From NCBI RefSeq assembly GCF_030272615.1, contig NC_081410.1:120036640-120100639 (forward strand): a stretch of DNA of 64,000 nucleotides. The letters are read 5' to 3'. This stretch comes from Cryptomeria japonica (Eukaryota > Streptophyta > Pinopsida > Cupressales > Cupressaceae). A model generated the notes under the pieces. It worked only from the letters and a program-made list of their open reading frames with translations. It ran no database searches and had not been told where the DNA came from. Of this stretch, positions 11,120 through 22,811 are shown piece after piece. Position numbers and translations under genes: made by a program. The first letter of the stretch is position 1. Every line of letters begins with the position of its first letter.

Positions 11120-12300
11120 GGATGTAATGTCCCTACTAGTTAGAGATCATTAACCTGCAAAACAGATTGTTAGAACACAACATATAGATATATATATATA
11201 TATAAACCATTTTAATTCACAATCTATTTTTAACACTGAATTAGCATGATCATAATTTTTATCTAAAAAAAGATACGAATGCCATATGAAAGTATGTCCT
11301 TAGGCGGCTGTGAAGCTCGCCTTCTTGGAACCCCTTGGTTCCAAGCCCTTCAGGAAATTGAAGTTTGCGTTCGAATCCTGTCTCTTACACCCAAGCCCTT
11401 CAAGGAAGACCCTTGTCTATTCCTTGCCTTGGGTGATGCCTTCATCATCCAAGTCCTCAGAGGGGACCGGCCAGATCCGTCTCTTCTTAGTTGGTGTTTA
11501 GTCAACTAAGCCCTATATATGCATATCAACCTTCAGTATATACTGCCCTAGAGTTTGTCAAAAACCCTTCCTTAGACTAAGGGAGTTTCCTCCCTATAGC
11601 CTCCCTCATGTGAATACCTTTACATTTCATTTGCTTCATTATTACAATTTCTATATAACCTTATGTACATAGCCCTGAATTCACATATATTATATATTTA
11701 TAAAAATGTTCATTACCATTATCTTTTTATATTCTTTAACATGTATTTCTACTATCCTGATTTGTATTCGTTATTAACATTCCTTAACATTTAATAACCC
11801 TTCCTTATATATGCCTACAATAAGTTCCCATTTAACTTTACTAAATTACCCCTATATTTCTCCCTACACATACTACATGTCATTGCCTATATATATCTGT
11901 TAATACATTTATACCTTCTATATCCCTGGATATATATATACTATCCTACCTATTTATACCTTTATATTTATTTATATGTTAATTATTCTTATTACCTATT
12001 TTATACAAGTAGACCCCTTACCTGTCTGATCGCAGTGCCTCCTCTTTCCCTTCAACCGTATCTGCGCTCACTCCTTCCTATCTCCCTTTCAGCAGCCTGC
12101 ATTGGTGGGTTAAATACCCTCCCATGGGAACGGGGTGACGGTTCGCAGCCTAAGCTGCGGCTACCGTCACACCATTTCTCTTCCAAAGGAAGGGGTGTGG
12201 CGGTAGACGCAGCCTGGGCTGCGTTTCCCGTCCCACCGCTTCCCGCAGGGGGGGGTTGGGCCTTATACCATGCACTTTATTAAAGTGCGTAACATGAATA
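11120..12300. repeat. LTR-like repeat block with two GC-rich hairpins
   Basis: It begins at the motif TGTAATGTCCC (11125), which I take as a candidate LTR start. An (AT)n run lies at 11184-11205 and a TATA-like CCCTATATATGC near 11510. From 12035 the sequence turns GC-rich, with two perfect-stem hairpins (12135-12170 and 12196-12239) and a smaller one (GCACTTTATTAAAGTGC, 12271-12287). The short ORFs here (11279-11509, 12035-12283) show no domain. The right boundary and the element type are unresolved. Confidence 0.35.
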
Positions 12301-13336
12301 ATAATTGTCTTCGAACTATTAAGTGCATCAATATATATTTAATAATAATCATTATATATATTAAATGAAATAATAATTATTTAATATATTAATCCTATAT
12401 TTAAACATTAAAATACCTTAAACTTTTAATTAAATTTAATTAATTAAATATCGATGTTAACATTATTACCTCATTTGATAATTGATTTTGTCTTTTATTT
12501 ATTTATATTTTTTTCAAAAGCAACCTTACATTATGCGATGCGATGGGGATATCACATGGGACCTGGCAATGTGAGAGCCATACAGGAGGTAATTCAAGGA
12601 TTAAAAATCCCCAAGCTTGAAAATCAAAAGCAAAACTAGAGTAAAGGTATAAATATGGGTAATTCGCTAGAAAATCAAAAAAAAACTTGTGCATATCTGA
12701 TAATTGTAATCGTCAATGCGAATTTTATGGTTGTTTGTAGTTCAGACTATGTCACCAATATTTGCACGCTCTAGTTTATACATTTATTATGACATCCACC
12801 TATCAGAATGCAATTTATTTGCCATGACATCAAACCATAAGAATGCTATGTAGGTAAGGAACCTCGAATCAACCACCCTATTTTATTTATTATTTCATGC
12901 AATTTATGTAGACTCTATGTTGTTTTAGCATGGACCCTGCCTTTTTTTGCTAACATTTAGATGCCAGTGCCAGTATGTTTTCTTTCATTATTAACATTTT
13001 GTTCGTCTAGAATATTCAATTATGCTAGAGCATATGGCCCTTTCCAAACAAGGTAGAGCGAAAGATATTATCAATAATGAGTGGCATTTTTTTCCTATAC
13101 ACATACAAGCAAACATACAAGTACTTGAGCTATAGTTATATAAGAAAAATGATGCATAGAATTTAACATTTCACAACATACTTTAAAAGGAATTCAACTC
13201 TCCCCATAAACATACAGGTGATTTAAAATCCCTGACCAGATTTCTCATAAAGTAAGGAAGGACAACCAGCTTGACAGATATTATAAACTATGAAAAAAAG
13301 TCAAACAAAACTGAACAGGTATGGAAGCCAACTTAC
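12301..13336. other. Intron or downstream sequence of the host gene, no feature
   Basis: AT-rich, stop-dense DNA between the GC-rich block and exon 3. It should be intron 3 of the minus-strand gene if that gene continues left. I looked for the protease catalytic exons (H, D and C motifs of C48 peptidases) and did not find them. Confidence 0.4.
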
Positions 13337-13637
13337 TTTTCATCAGACTTTCTGCACGCATTTTCTTCATTGAGTACATAAGCAGGTGTAGAACATTTTG
13401 ATATTTTGTCTTTCCTTTGAGAAGAATCCTTGTCCCCTGAAGAATAATCGTAAGCCCTCTTGCTATATGTAGTCAAAGAGTGATTAGCATTTCTTGGAAG
13501 GTTATTGTGACTTGAAGGGCTCGAGTGCTGTAATTTGAGACCAGAATTATCTGGATAACCTGAATTTCTTGTATTACAAGCTATACGAGAAAAATCCTCA
13601 CTAGCTGGAGAAAATTCACACCATGTCATGTCAATCC
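13337..13637 (-). CDS. Host gene exon 3 (ULP1/OTS-like, partial)
   Basis: A 301-bp exon read on the minus strand. The acceptor TTTTGATCTAG precedes GGATTGAC (13637) and the donor AAAA|GTAAGT follows 13337, a near-perfect plant 5' splice site. It opens with GG, which completes the codon started by the last base of exon 2, and it is open throughout. It encodes a hydrophilic, Ser/Asn/Asp-rich segment (IDMTWCEFSPASEDFSRI, then SSGDKDSSQRKDKISKC), typical of the disordered linker before the catalytic domain of plant ULP1C/D proteins. It ends in phase 2, so at least one more exon is required; none was found to the left. Confidence 0.65.
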
Positions 13638-13951
13638 CTAGATCAAAATTTGTTCTATGAAAAGTACAAATCAGAAAAAAACTAACTAGTCTACATGCTT
13701 AAGTAACATCACCTAGACAAAAAGCCATTCATTTGTTAGCATGCCCACATTTTGGTATGGTACTATTCCCATTCGTTAGAAACATCATACCAAGAATTAA
13801 CACATTAGTGAGTTTATTATGTGCATGCCAATAAACCATAAAACTTGGTCACTCAAAAAACACAAGAAGACATGAAGAATAGCAATGAAGTATATTTAAA
13901 TTTTAATGGTTTTGTACCTATAGCATAGAACAAGGTAGATGATTTCCTTAC

Positions 13952-13997
13952 CAATAATCTCAAGTTCTTGTACAGAAGAAAGTGTATCAGGCTCAAC
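13952..13997 (-). CDS. Host gene exon 2 (46-bp micro-exon)
   Basis: The minus strand reads TTTATGCTTGCAG|GTTGAG at 13997 and ATTATTG|GTAAGG at 13952; both splice sites are strong. The 46 bases encode VEPDTLSSVQELEII plus one base. Exon 1 ends in phase 0 and exon 3 begins with the two bases needed, so the three exons join without a frame break. Too short to be found as an ORF; support rests on splice signals and phase. Confidence 0.65.
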
Positions 13998-14666
13998 CTG
14001 CAAGCATAAACAACATACATCAAAGGCCATGATATCCAAACAAAGCTACAGTTTGCGTGCACCATGAGCAAAATTATATAAAAAACCTGGTTTAGACATC
14101 AAGTAAGCACAAAACGTCAGAGTGAAACAAATATCCTTTGGCCTACAACAACCAAGGGTATATATCAGTCAAAAAATTCCTTTTTTCATTCAAACACCAG
14201 AACCATTGCATTTTACCATCATTTTGTTTGAAGGTAACTTCACAAAGAAGAGATTGAGGTGTGTTACATGCTAATACAAAACAATGCTACACACATGCTA
14301 ACTACAAAACAGCCTAGGATTGTATTAATGTGAAACAAAATCCCATCATAGAGATTCTTTCGGTCACAACCAAGCCATAAATCAAATTAGCATACCCCCT
14401 TGTGGAAGCCAACAAAGGGGACTCCTTTCAATTTACCTTTTATATTCTTCAGATTTTTCCCTAGGTTTTGACATCGTGATCATGCTTAGAAGTAAACCAA
14501 ACCTTGCCAATTCACCTTACATTTCAAAACATTGATAAGTTAGTCATCACATAAATATCAACCATGAGCTAGAGAGGGCCCATAAGTCATGAGACCAAAA
14601 CCACTAAGTAGTACAAGTAGAAACTCTGAGGATGTTAACATGCGAAACAAAAACACAGATATCAAC

Positions 14667-16818
14667 CTATGTTCCATGGAGTTTCGGGGACAAGGACGGC
14701 AGGGGATGCCGGGACATGTTTCCGGTACAAGGGTACTTTTGGGTCATTTTCGAGGGGACGGCAGGGGACAGCTGTTAAAAAATAGGGGGTTTTTTACAAA
14801 TATAGAGGAATTTCAAATGCGCATATCATAACAATGGTAAAGCATTCATCATAGACATTAATACATTGCATTAGACTTGAATTGAGATTTCACAAGAGAA
14901 TTGACAAACATTTTACCAAAATTTGAATGCTTTTATCAATCATTGCCAACAAACATATGTCATAAACATCCATAATAGACATAAAATGATAAATGTTAAG
15001 TATTAAACATCCATAACTATGAGATGACATAAACTGTAAATAGAAAAGTTAAAACATAGAAGTCCATAATCAGCTGTCTATCATAATGTTAAGATAAACT
15101 AAAAAAATATATGGCTGTCCTTAACCAGCTGCTGCTTCTCTTCTTGCTGCTCTTTTCTTATTTTGCAAAGGTCAAAATGAGTGTCTTTCTCTTCCTTTTG
15201 TTTGTTTTATGCATTAGATTAGGGTTTGTTATATTTTAATGTTTATTTGGGGTTTTGGTGGGGCCAGCTGAACCTCTATTGTAAATTAAAAATGTGTTTT
15301 TCATTTTATTTTGGACTTAAAAAAATTCTGGCCTGTAGGGGACGGCCAGCTGTCCCAGGGACAGTCAAGGGGCGCCTAGGCGTCCCCTAGCTGTCCCGGG
15401 GACAGATGGCCATCCCCTACTGCCCAACACCCATCCCCGAAACGTCCCCTGTAAACCCCACTTTGAAATATAATTTAATAACAAATAATGATAATACTAT
15501 TAAAATACAAAAGAATAAAAATAAAATTAAAATTAAAATATAAAATAATATAGTTAAATATAATTAAAATTTAATTAAGTTAATGAATGGTCAAAAGACA
15601 TGGAAGGAAAGTTGTGACTCCCTCAAACATAATTTATAAAAAGGGCCAATAGAACCTCATTTGAGAAGGGGGAGAATTTGGAAATGAGAAGTGCAGATTT
15701 GATTTTAATAAGAAGTGCAGATCTGATTTTGGAAGGTTGTGTCCCTTTCAAAGGGCGGAAATAATGAAGAGTTGCAATCTTTCAACAGGTGCAAATGGTG
15801 AAAGGGTGTGTCTCTTGCCAAAGGGCATACATGATGAAGAGGTGTGACCTCTTTCTCACATTGAGAGATATAAAGGGAAGGAATCAAAAGCATCTAGTGA
15901 CATCACCATAGATCAGATCAGAACTGTTATTAAGTTACAGGCAGTAGCATCCTTGTTCTTGGTGGTATACATGGGGATGTGCTCAATATGTACGCTTAAT
16001 ATATGAAGCCTGATAATGTTGTTATGCAGAATTTAGTAGTAATATCAATATAGACTACAATATGTAGGGGACATTACAAAGAGGTGCGATTAATAATTGT
16101 ATAAAGAAAGATAAATATTAAGGACATGGGATGTGTCTCTTACCAAGGGAAGTTATCTTTCCAAGACATCATATAAGAAGGAGAATTTCAATGCAACACT
16201 CCATAGCATATCATATTGGGTGGCTTGCCAAGTATGTGGAAGGTAATACAAAATTGAACTGCTAACACAGAAGGGACATGGGTACATATGCAGTGGCCAA
16301 TTCTATAAATCGTCTCCAATGTTATTTCAGGGACGCTTTAAGGATGATGGAGTATACTGGGGCAATTCAGTCATTTATAGCCTTTGAAGATTAAGTAGAG
16401 AGTGAGAACTATCATCCTAAAGAATCTATTATTCTAATTTGTTGCATCTGCTGAGCAGTAATGCAGTAATGATTTATAATTATAACATTAAGACATATAT
16501 CTGAAATATACAAATCAGTGAAAATTATCGAGATAAGTTCTATCCTCTAAACTATTCTTAAAATTTTAAATTAAATATTATAATAAAATGTATTCAGTTC
16601 TAATAAAATTATGTTTATTAATTAAAGTTCTCACTTTATTTTAAAAAAATTGATGTCTCAGGGCTAAATTAAGGCAAATCCCAAACATTACATCCCCTGT
16701 GTTTTTGCCAAAAGAGGGATGCTTACGAAACAGCAAATTCCCGTCCCTGCATCCCCGTTTCATCCCCGGTACGGGTACGAGGGAAAAAAGGCAGGGGACG
16801 CATCCCCGTGGAACATAG
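14667..16818. mobile_element. hAT-like non-autonomous DNA transposon
   Basis: It is flanked by an identical 8-bp direct repeat, ATATCAAC, at 14659-14666 and 16819-16826, the target-duplication length of hAT transposons. The termini are inverted repeats: CTATGTTCCA at 14667 and its complement TGGAACATAG ending at 16818. The subterminal DNA at both ends and around 15334-15460 is unusually GC-rich and built from GGGGAC/GTCCCC words. There is no transposase ORF, so it would depend on an autonomous relative. The interior 15640-16080 has a promoter-like look (GATATAAAGGG near 15866) and may be a nested insertion. Confidence 0.75.
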
Positions 16819-16826
16819 ATATCAAC

Positions 16827-18050
16827 ATCAAATTATAGAGGGCCCATTAGGCATAATGCCAAAACTGCTAGCCATGGTAGTACCAAAGAAAGGGAGGATG
16901 ACAAAACATCATTTGGGGGCATCCCACGCATATTAACCACAAGCTATAGAGGCCCCATAAGCCATGATAGTGACACAATCATCAATGTTAGAACCAGTGA
17001 GGAGTGTGCTAGCACATCAAGTCGAGACATAACATAGCTATCAACATTCCATGATGTTTCATCAAGATTCAATTGCATAGTTTGAGTCAATTTTTATCAA
17101 CCTATATTTTATGAAAGTGGTTCAAACAAACTCATATCTCATGAGCATGAATGGTCCACTTAGCACCCATCATATCTAGGTGATGTTCACATGGGTGAAA
17201 CCCCAAGATTTCTATGTAGCTGAATCCCAATAAAAAGCATCATATAATTTGATACACTACGAAAACACCAATTAAATGAAAAATAAATGAGCTAGGGAGG
17301 CCTATAAATAAATGGTTCAAAAGGCACAACACTTGTATAAGGTTTTGCAAATGGGCCAGCAAGCCAAGCAGACTTCATCTTGTAAAGTCTTCATGGTTAA
17401 GCACGATTGTTCACAAGGGTAAAAAGCATTAGGACTACCAGGGACTTCCATAAAATATGGGTCAATAAACATTGATTTAAAATTATGCAATCCCAATACA
17501 CAATTTGGTAGACTACAAAATATCACCTAAATTAAAAATGAATGAGCTTGGGACCTCTAAAATGAATGGTTCATAATTGTGTTAGAGTAGCAATGGGACA
17601 GGTGAAGAAGTCCCAAAAACAATGAGAACTAACTGAGCCATTCTTGCTCATAAATTATGAGTTCTTGTAAAACTCTTTTCTGAAATATTAATCAATAAAG
17701 ATTGATTCAAAAACTATGCAGTTGAACCCCGATAAAACATCATATAATTCGATACACAATGAAAACCCCACCTAAATAAAAAATAGCTATCAACAATTCA
17801 ACCACAAGCTAGGGAGGGCCGATAAGACATGACGCCAAAAACACAGGCAGAGTTTGTACCGGGGAGAGGGATAATGCTATCACATCAACAAGGAACGCGA
17901 CATAGATGTCAAAGTGAAGCTAGAGAGGGCTCAAAAGACATGATACCAAAACTGCCTATAATATTAGCATCTGTGAAGGAGTATGCTAACACATCAACTC
18001 AGGCAAAGAGATGAACATAACTCAAAAAACATCTGGCAGTTCAACAGCTC
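16827..18050. repeat. Degenerate repeats in intron 1
   Basis: The phrase 'aagctagagagggccCATAAG.CATGA..CCAAAAC' recurs with changes near 16846, 16938, 17806 and 17914, and once more outside the hAT element near 14568. A second phrase, 'catcATATAATTtGATACAC...gaaaacaccaaTTAAAT', recurs near 17238, 17498 and 17741, spaced about 245-260 bp. Together they suggest an old tandem array split by the hAT insertion. No coding potential. Confidence 0.4.
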
Positions 18051-18355
18051 GAACTCTTTAGAAAAATCCGCAATTACCCACTAAAGCAAATTGGACACAT
18101 TTAGCCTTAAGCAGACCATCAAATGGAATCACTCCTCCCTCCCCTAAAGCCCCTTATAACCAGTGTCAAAAAAGGTACCTCCTAGGGCTGCAAATTCTTA
18201 TCTACTTTGCTCCGCATGCTCTGAATTTTAATCAAACTTGCATCAAAGAAGATTAAACATAAAGTTCATCATTCCAAGAAATTAAAAAAGGAGCGAGACC
18301 TATCAACTTATTCAAATTAATGTCACAAAAAACATTCAGTAAATATCAAGCGAAC

Positions 18356-18577
18356 CTTTTGTACTTGCGCTCGCTGTTTTCTCCGTTTTCTCTCTCCCAA
18401 TAATCTGTCATAAAAAACCTTGAGATTCCTTCTGCAATCGGTTAATGTACGGAACAACTGTATGCCCAACAGATTTTTTGTTCTTTTTATTTTCTCATCA
18501 AGCGCATGGTCATCAAGGTCGTCAATTGAGGCCTCTGCATTATCATCATTATCTGCATTTTCCCTATGTTTCTCCAT
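18356..18577 (-). CDS. Host gene exon 1, N-terminus of ULP1C/D (OTS)-like SUMO protease
   Basis: A 222-bp first coding exon (74 codons) from ATG at 18577 to the donor at 18356/18355. An in-frame TAA lies just upstream, so 18577 is the first usable ATG; an in-frame GTG at 18589 is less likely. The product starts with an acidic segment (ENADNDDNAEASIDDLDD), then LDEKIKRTKNLL, LTDCRRNLKVFYDRLL and GERKRRKQR. This order (acidic, L-D-D/E-x-I/L-K-R-x-x-x-L-L, then a basic E-K/R-x-R-R helix) resembles the N-terminal region of Arabidopsis OTS1/OTS2 (ULP1D/ULP1C), nuclear cysteine proteases that remove SUMO. The catalytic domain lies in later exons not seen here, so the family is an inference. The AT content is lower than in flanking DNA and no TE similarity is seen. 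Confidence 0.6.
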
Positions 18578-18905
18578 TTCCCTCGGCACTGTTTACTCAA
18601 AATCTTATGCCTTTTACTGATGCTTTTTGTTTTATTACAGCTTACAATTCCATCCTTTCAAATCTTAAAATTTTTCATTCATTTATTTGTCGAAAAGTTC
18701 TCTTGTTCTTCTCTGCAACAAAAGAAAAAACGAAAACTAAGCTTCCTCTCCCTCCAATTTCAGTCGGTATGAATCACATTACAGTCGAGAACGGGGCAGA
18801 TATAAAAAGTTTATGTGGGCCACAGCACGGCTTCGCGAGTTGCGTGCTGCCGCGTATTTGGAATTGTCAGTACAAATCGTGTCCTCTGTCACGTTCTGAG
18901 CTTTA
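18578..18905 (-). promoter_or_regulatory. Promoter and 5' UTR of the ULP1/OTS-like gene
   Basis: Upstream of the ATG, 18780-18905 is the only CpG-containing, GC-rich patch for several kilobases (GCGGCAGCACGC, CTCGCGAAGCC on the minus strand). It contains an ACGT core (AACGTGACAG near 18888) and a TATA-like TTTTTATATCTG near 18796-18807. That would place the start of transcription near 18770, with a pyrimidine-rich 5' UTR (CTTAGTTTTCGTTTTTTC) of about 190 bp. DNA left of 18578 is coding and right of 18906 is AT-rich spacer, which supports a real gene start. No experimental evidence. Confidence 0.45.
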
Positions 18906-21619
18906 AATTTTTTCTAAATATTGCAAAAATATATATTTTAAAGGGATCTTCCTTCCTTCTACAATTTTTTTTAAAAGGCCATTGTTATTTTTAAGTACAT
19001 TGTTCCATATATAATTTTAACAGCCATACAACTCTAAATTAAGGAAATTTTCATTTTTGTTTAAATATTTTTTTATAATTTAAGATTTCTTTAAAATAAG
19101 ACTCAAGATTTCCAAGTGTAGTTTTGATTTTTTTTTTAATTTTAATTTATGTTTAGTCTTAAGATAACTCAATTCAAACAATTCATATGAAAAGTTCAAA
19201 TTGTGCACCTAAGATATACATAAAGGGACATCATCTCTAGGTCATTATCTATCTTATAGGATTGGCCATCATCATTTAGAATCACTCACACAATTGCTCG
19301 TCATACTTAGAATTGTGTATGCCTTTGGCATAGCATCATTCAACACTAGGCATTCCAGTTATTATCTCGTATATCAACAAACACCTACGTCTTGTACTCA
19401 ATCACTTCATCACTCATTATACTTATTCAAATATTAGATCCTCATTAGCATAGTCGCATCATTGGTATTAGCATTGTTTCTTAGTATGTCTTCCAACATT
19501 TATTAAAATATTGTAATCAGTCATCAAAGCTTGAGTAATGTGCACAAAGGGAATCAAGTCAACTTCTTGTCCATGGCTTAACAAATTTTAATGGTGTTTT
19601 TAAATACCACAAAGTCACCAATTATAAGTGCAAGTGCATGAACATTTATTACAAGTACTGAAGTTTCAAAGACCATAGGTTTAAGGTTGCTAGGAAAATT
19701 CGTGACTGTGATTTTCAATATCATGTATTTTCCAATTGCGAGTGTAGGTATAATGAACATTTATTAAAAGTACCAGATTTTCAAAGACCATAGGTTCAAT
19801 GTTGCTAAGGAAATTTGGGAATATGAATATTAGCTCAAAATAATAGATACAAGGATAAGGGTAATGGATGCAAATTTGAACTAGGTTCACTAATTTATAA
19901 AAACATAAGAGGTAGTCTCCTTATGATCATCAACTATAAATAAAATTATATTAACTCAACTCTAACCTTGAAAAAAAAAATCAACACCTTGAATACACAC
20001 ATTATATAGTACGATATAATCAACATGACGAAGGTTCAATTGAAACATGAAAACAAAGCATAAACTTAAAGGAAACATACATATAAGACTAGACATAAAG
20101 ATCAACCCAAAGAAACCATCAAGGGTGAAAGCTCTACCAAGAGTGAGAACTCAAGCCATTGTCCCAATATCTCATTCAGTCATACAAGTGTTACAACAAT
20201 AGTTAGTCTAACTAGAATCATTATAACATGTACAAACTTCTTTAACATATTTTAAATTATGTAATAACCCACTTAGAGCATTAGCTCAAAGCCACATAAA
20301 AAATTTGTGATCACTCAAATCCTAGCTCTTTCTCATAAACAAGTCCTTGGTGTTGGCAAGGTGAGAGCATAGAAAGATTGGGATGAGGACAATAGAATTA
20401 CATGAAGGATAATGGTAACTAGCCATTCAATTTTTATTATAAGTAAAACATAAAATTGATCAAGCCAAATTTATTAACAGTGAATGCAAATCCAAGCAAG
20501 GTAAACTAACTAGAAGCAAGTAGAATTAGATCAATTCCAAAATGGTATACTAATTCACCTTGATACACCATTCAAAGCAAAAAATGTATTCAAACTCAAA
20601 TAAGATCCAATTATTGAATCGACCAAGACCTTTTACAAAGATAAATTAGGATCTAGCTCTAAACTGTCTAAGAACTTCAAAAATTCAAATATTAGTGGTA
20701 AACTGTCCAATTGACAAATAAGTTATTTGATTTTTCGAAGCAAATACTATAATGATAATTTTGTAAATTCAGATATTTATAAAGTTAAGTGTTAAAATCA
20801 TAAATTATGGGTACCTCAAAAAAGAGAATAAGAACGCTTCTATTGTAGCAATTCGGGTATCCATCTATGGTTGTTGTAACTAGAATGTCCAAGACCATAA
20901 TAGCTTTCTTATTCATGAGGTATAGTTAGCAATTTGTTGTTAGTATTGGTCAAACCTTAAGAGTTAGAGATATAAATGTAGAAGTTGATAGTATTACCAA
21001 TGCCCAATTCACAACATAATAACCAACTCTTAACAATGTGTATTGCTTGAAAATAATAACAACCAAGTTGAGGAGTATTGGTATTGCCTAGCATCAAGTA
21101 TGGCTTGTTATGTAAGACTTCAATATATGTCCAAATAATAGTGATTAGTATTACCAAGATAGATCTTTAAAATATTTAATTAATTTACCATATCATAAGG
21201 AAATATCTCCTAAAGATACAATTGTTCAAAATGTAAGCCTAGCAATAATATAGCCCTTCTATCATCAACTAAAGTTATAATCAATCTATTAGGAAAGTGT
21301 AGATTAACAAACATGATTCAGACTCTGTGACAATGAACCAAGATCATAAATATTCCAATCAAAAGTTGTAATTTAAAAATAATAAAGATATAGCAAGATA
21401 AATGGTAGTAGAACCTAGTTGTTGCAAAAACTATAGAGGAAGTACGATAAACATTATAGAAGATCGTTTGGTTAATTTCAAGCCTATGGGCATTAACCAG
21501 TGAATATAGCAAGGGTGTAGAAAGGTATGACTATAATAATTGAATTTTTTTCAATAAAATTAATCTTTATTGCCCCAAATTAGTATGGTCTAATTATATT
21601 TAATACACCCTACAATAAT
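18906..21619. other. AT-rich intergenic spacer with one tandem duplication
   Basis: No gene, RNA or domain was recognised. The only internal structure I see is a 114-bp direct duplication, 19619-19732 and 19733-19846. It shares 'GAACATTTATTA.AAGTACC' and 'TTTCAAAGACCATAGGTT', with moderate divergence. ORFs of 60-68 codons here follow the AT bias and are not supported. Confidence 0.5.
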
Positions 21620-21637
21620 AATACGAAATATATAATA
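21620..21637. repeat. Left target-site duplication of the LINE
   Basis: AATACGAAATATATAATA, matched at 27821-27838 with one change (G to A at position 6). An 18-bp duplication is a normal length for L1-type target-primed integration. Confidence 0.8.
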
Positions 21638-22048
21638 GGTAAATGAACATCAACTTGGGAGAAATTTTGATGGAGCGTGCGCGAGCGTTGTAGGTCCGAG
21701 CTAGGGCATCTGAGCCCTAGCCCATGGGGGGACTGTGTTGCGTTGTGCGAAGAGGGGGGGGTCTATTTTATGCTTTCGTGGGGTGCGGTGGCTTCTGCAG
21801 AGGAGATAGGTGGTTGGTGGCGGGGAGGATTGCGGTGTGGCGTTGGGTTGAGAGCTGGAGCGGGGTGTGCAGGGAGTTTGGAGTTTGGCGGCAATAGTGG
21901 GAGGAGCTCGTGGGGTGTGGAGGGTTGTGGTTGTTCTCTCCCCGTAACAAAGTTTGGGAGGAGTGTGCGGTTTGGGTGGAGTGTTCGGTAGGTAGGGTTT
22001 TGGGGTGTGGGTTTTTATTTTATTTGTGTCTCACCCTCTCCTTAGTGA

Positions 22049-22811
22049 TGTCAGCTGCTAGGAGAGGCCTTGGGGGACTCACACTATGGATTTTTGAGGT
22101 ACGTTGGGGGCAAAATCCCCATCCCAAGGTATCAAGACCTTCGCTAATGATCTCTTTGTTCCAGATTCGGGTTTTACTAGGGCAGGTTTGTCCAATGGCT
22201 CTCGGATTTCGAAGATTAATGGTTGTCTTGAGAGATGCAAAGAGCGTATACTGCAAATTTTTAGGGATGAGGGTTTCTCTACGATTTTTGGAGAATTGGG
22301 CTCAGAGAACTTGGGCGCCAGAAGGGGAAATGGATGTTATGTTGTTGGCAAACAATTACTTCATGGTCACTTTTAATTGCATGGATGATCGCAATCGGGT
22401 CTTTGAGGGAGGCCCATATTTTTATAACCAAGTGGGGTTGTTCATCAAACCTTGCAATGCGAGATTTAACCCTTCAAAGGAGCTCCTGAATCAGGTCCTA
22501 GTGTGGGTTCAATTACCTCATTTTTCGGTGGAATGTTGTTGGGAGGATGTGTTGTGAATGCTAGCTTCATTGTTTGGGAAGCCTATTGGATATTCAACGC
22601 AAACCTTGGGGAGAAAGGTAATGAATTTTGCTCGTATTTATGTTGAAATTGATCTTAGTAAGCCTTTGCTAGATTCTATAGATGTGTGTGTGGGCTCTTA
22701 CTCTTGGGTCCAACAGCTTGATTATGAGACTTTACCTTTCTGGTGTCATCTATGTCATGAGTATGGTCATTTGCAGCACAAGTGCCCTAGGTCTAAATTG
22801 GTTGAGCATTA
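22049..22811 (+). pseudogene. LINE ORF1, RNA-binding protein with CCHC knuckle, broken
   Basis: ORF1 proteins of plant L1 elements bind the element RNA. The C-terminal two thirds read in one frame: SLRFLENWAQRTWAPEGEMD, LLANNYFMVTF and RVFEGGPYFYNQVGLFIKP, which match the DUF4283 domain of plant LINEs. After a TGA (22555-22557) the same frame continues as LASLFGKPIGYSTQTLGR and LDYETLPFWCHLCHEYGHL, containing a C-x2-C-x4-H-x4-C zinc knuckle (about 22742-22783). The N-terminal part lies in another frame (SPSQGIKTFANDLFVPDSGF, 22115-22175), so there is at least one frameshift near 22180. The start codon is uncertain. Confidence 0.75.

Larger units (their letters stand above)
13998..18355 (-). 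other. Intron 1 of the host gene (4,358 bp)
   Basis: The donor AAAAG|GTTCGC lies at 18355 and the acceptor GCTTGCAG at 13998. The intron holds a 2,152-bp hAT-like element (14667-16818) and old degenerate repeats on both sides. Without that element it is about 2.2 kb. The several ORFs of 60-80 codons within it match nothing and are interrupted by repeat boundaries. Confidence 0.6.

Noticed and set aside
11279-11509. 76-codon ORF with Pro/Leu-rich product
   Set aside because: It sits in an LTR-like block, two overlapping frames are equally open, and nothing is recognised.
18578-18589. GTG start four codons upstream of the chosen ATG
   Set aside because: Non-ATG starts are rare in plants and a normal ATG follows in frame.
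18420-18906. Plus-strand ORFs of 66, 153 and 68 codons
   Set aside because: They lie antisense to exon 1 and the promoter of the minus-strand gene; no motif, composition follows the other strand.
21677-21991. 104-codon Gly/Trp-rich ORF at the LINE 5' end
   Set aside because: G-rich 5' UTR reads open in several frames; ORF1 motifs begin later and in another frame.
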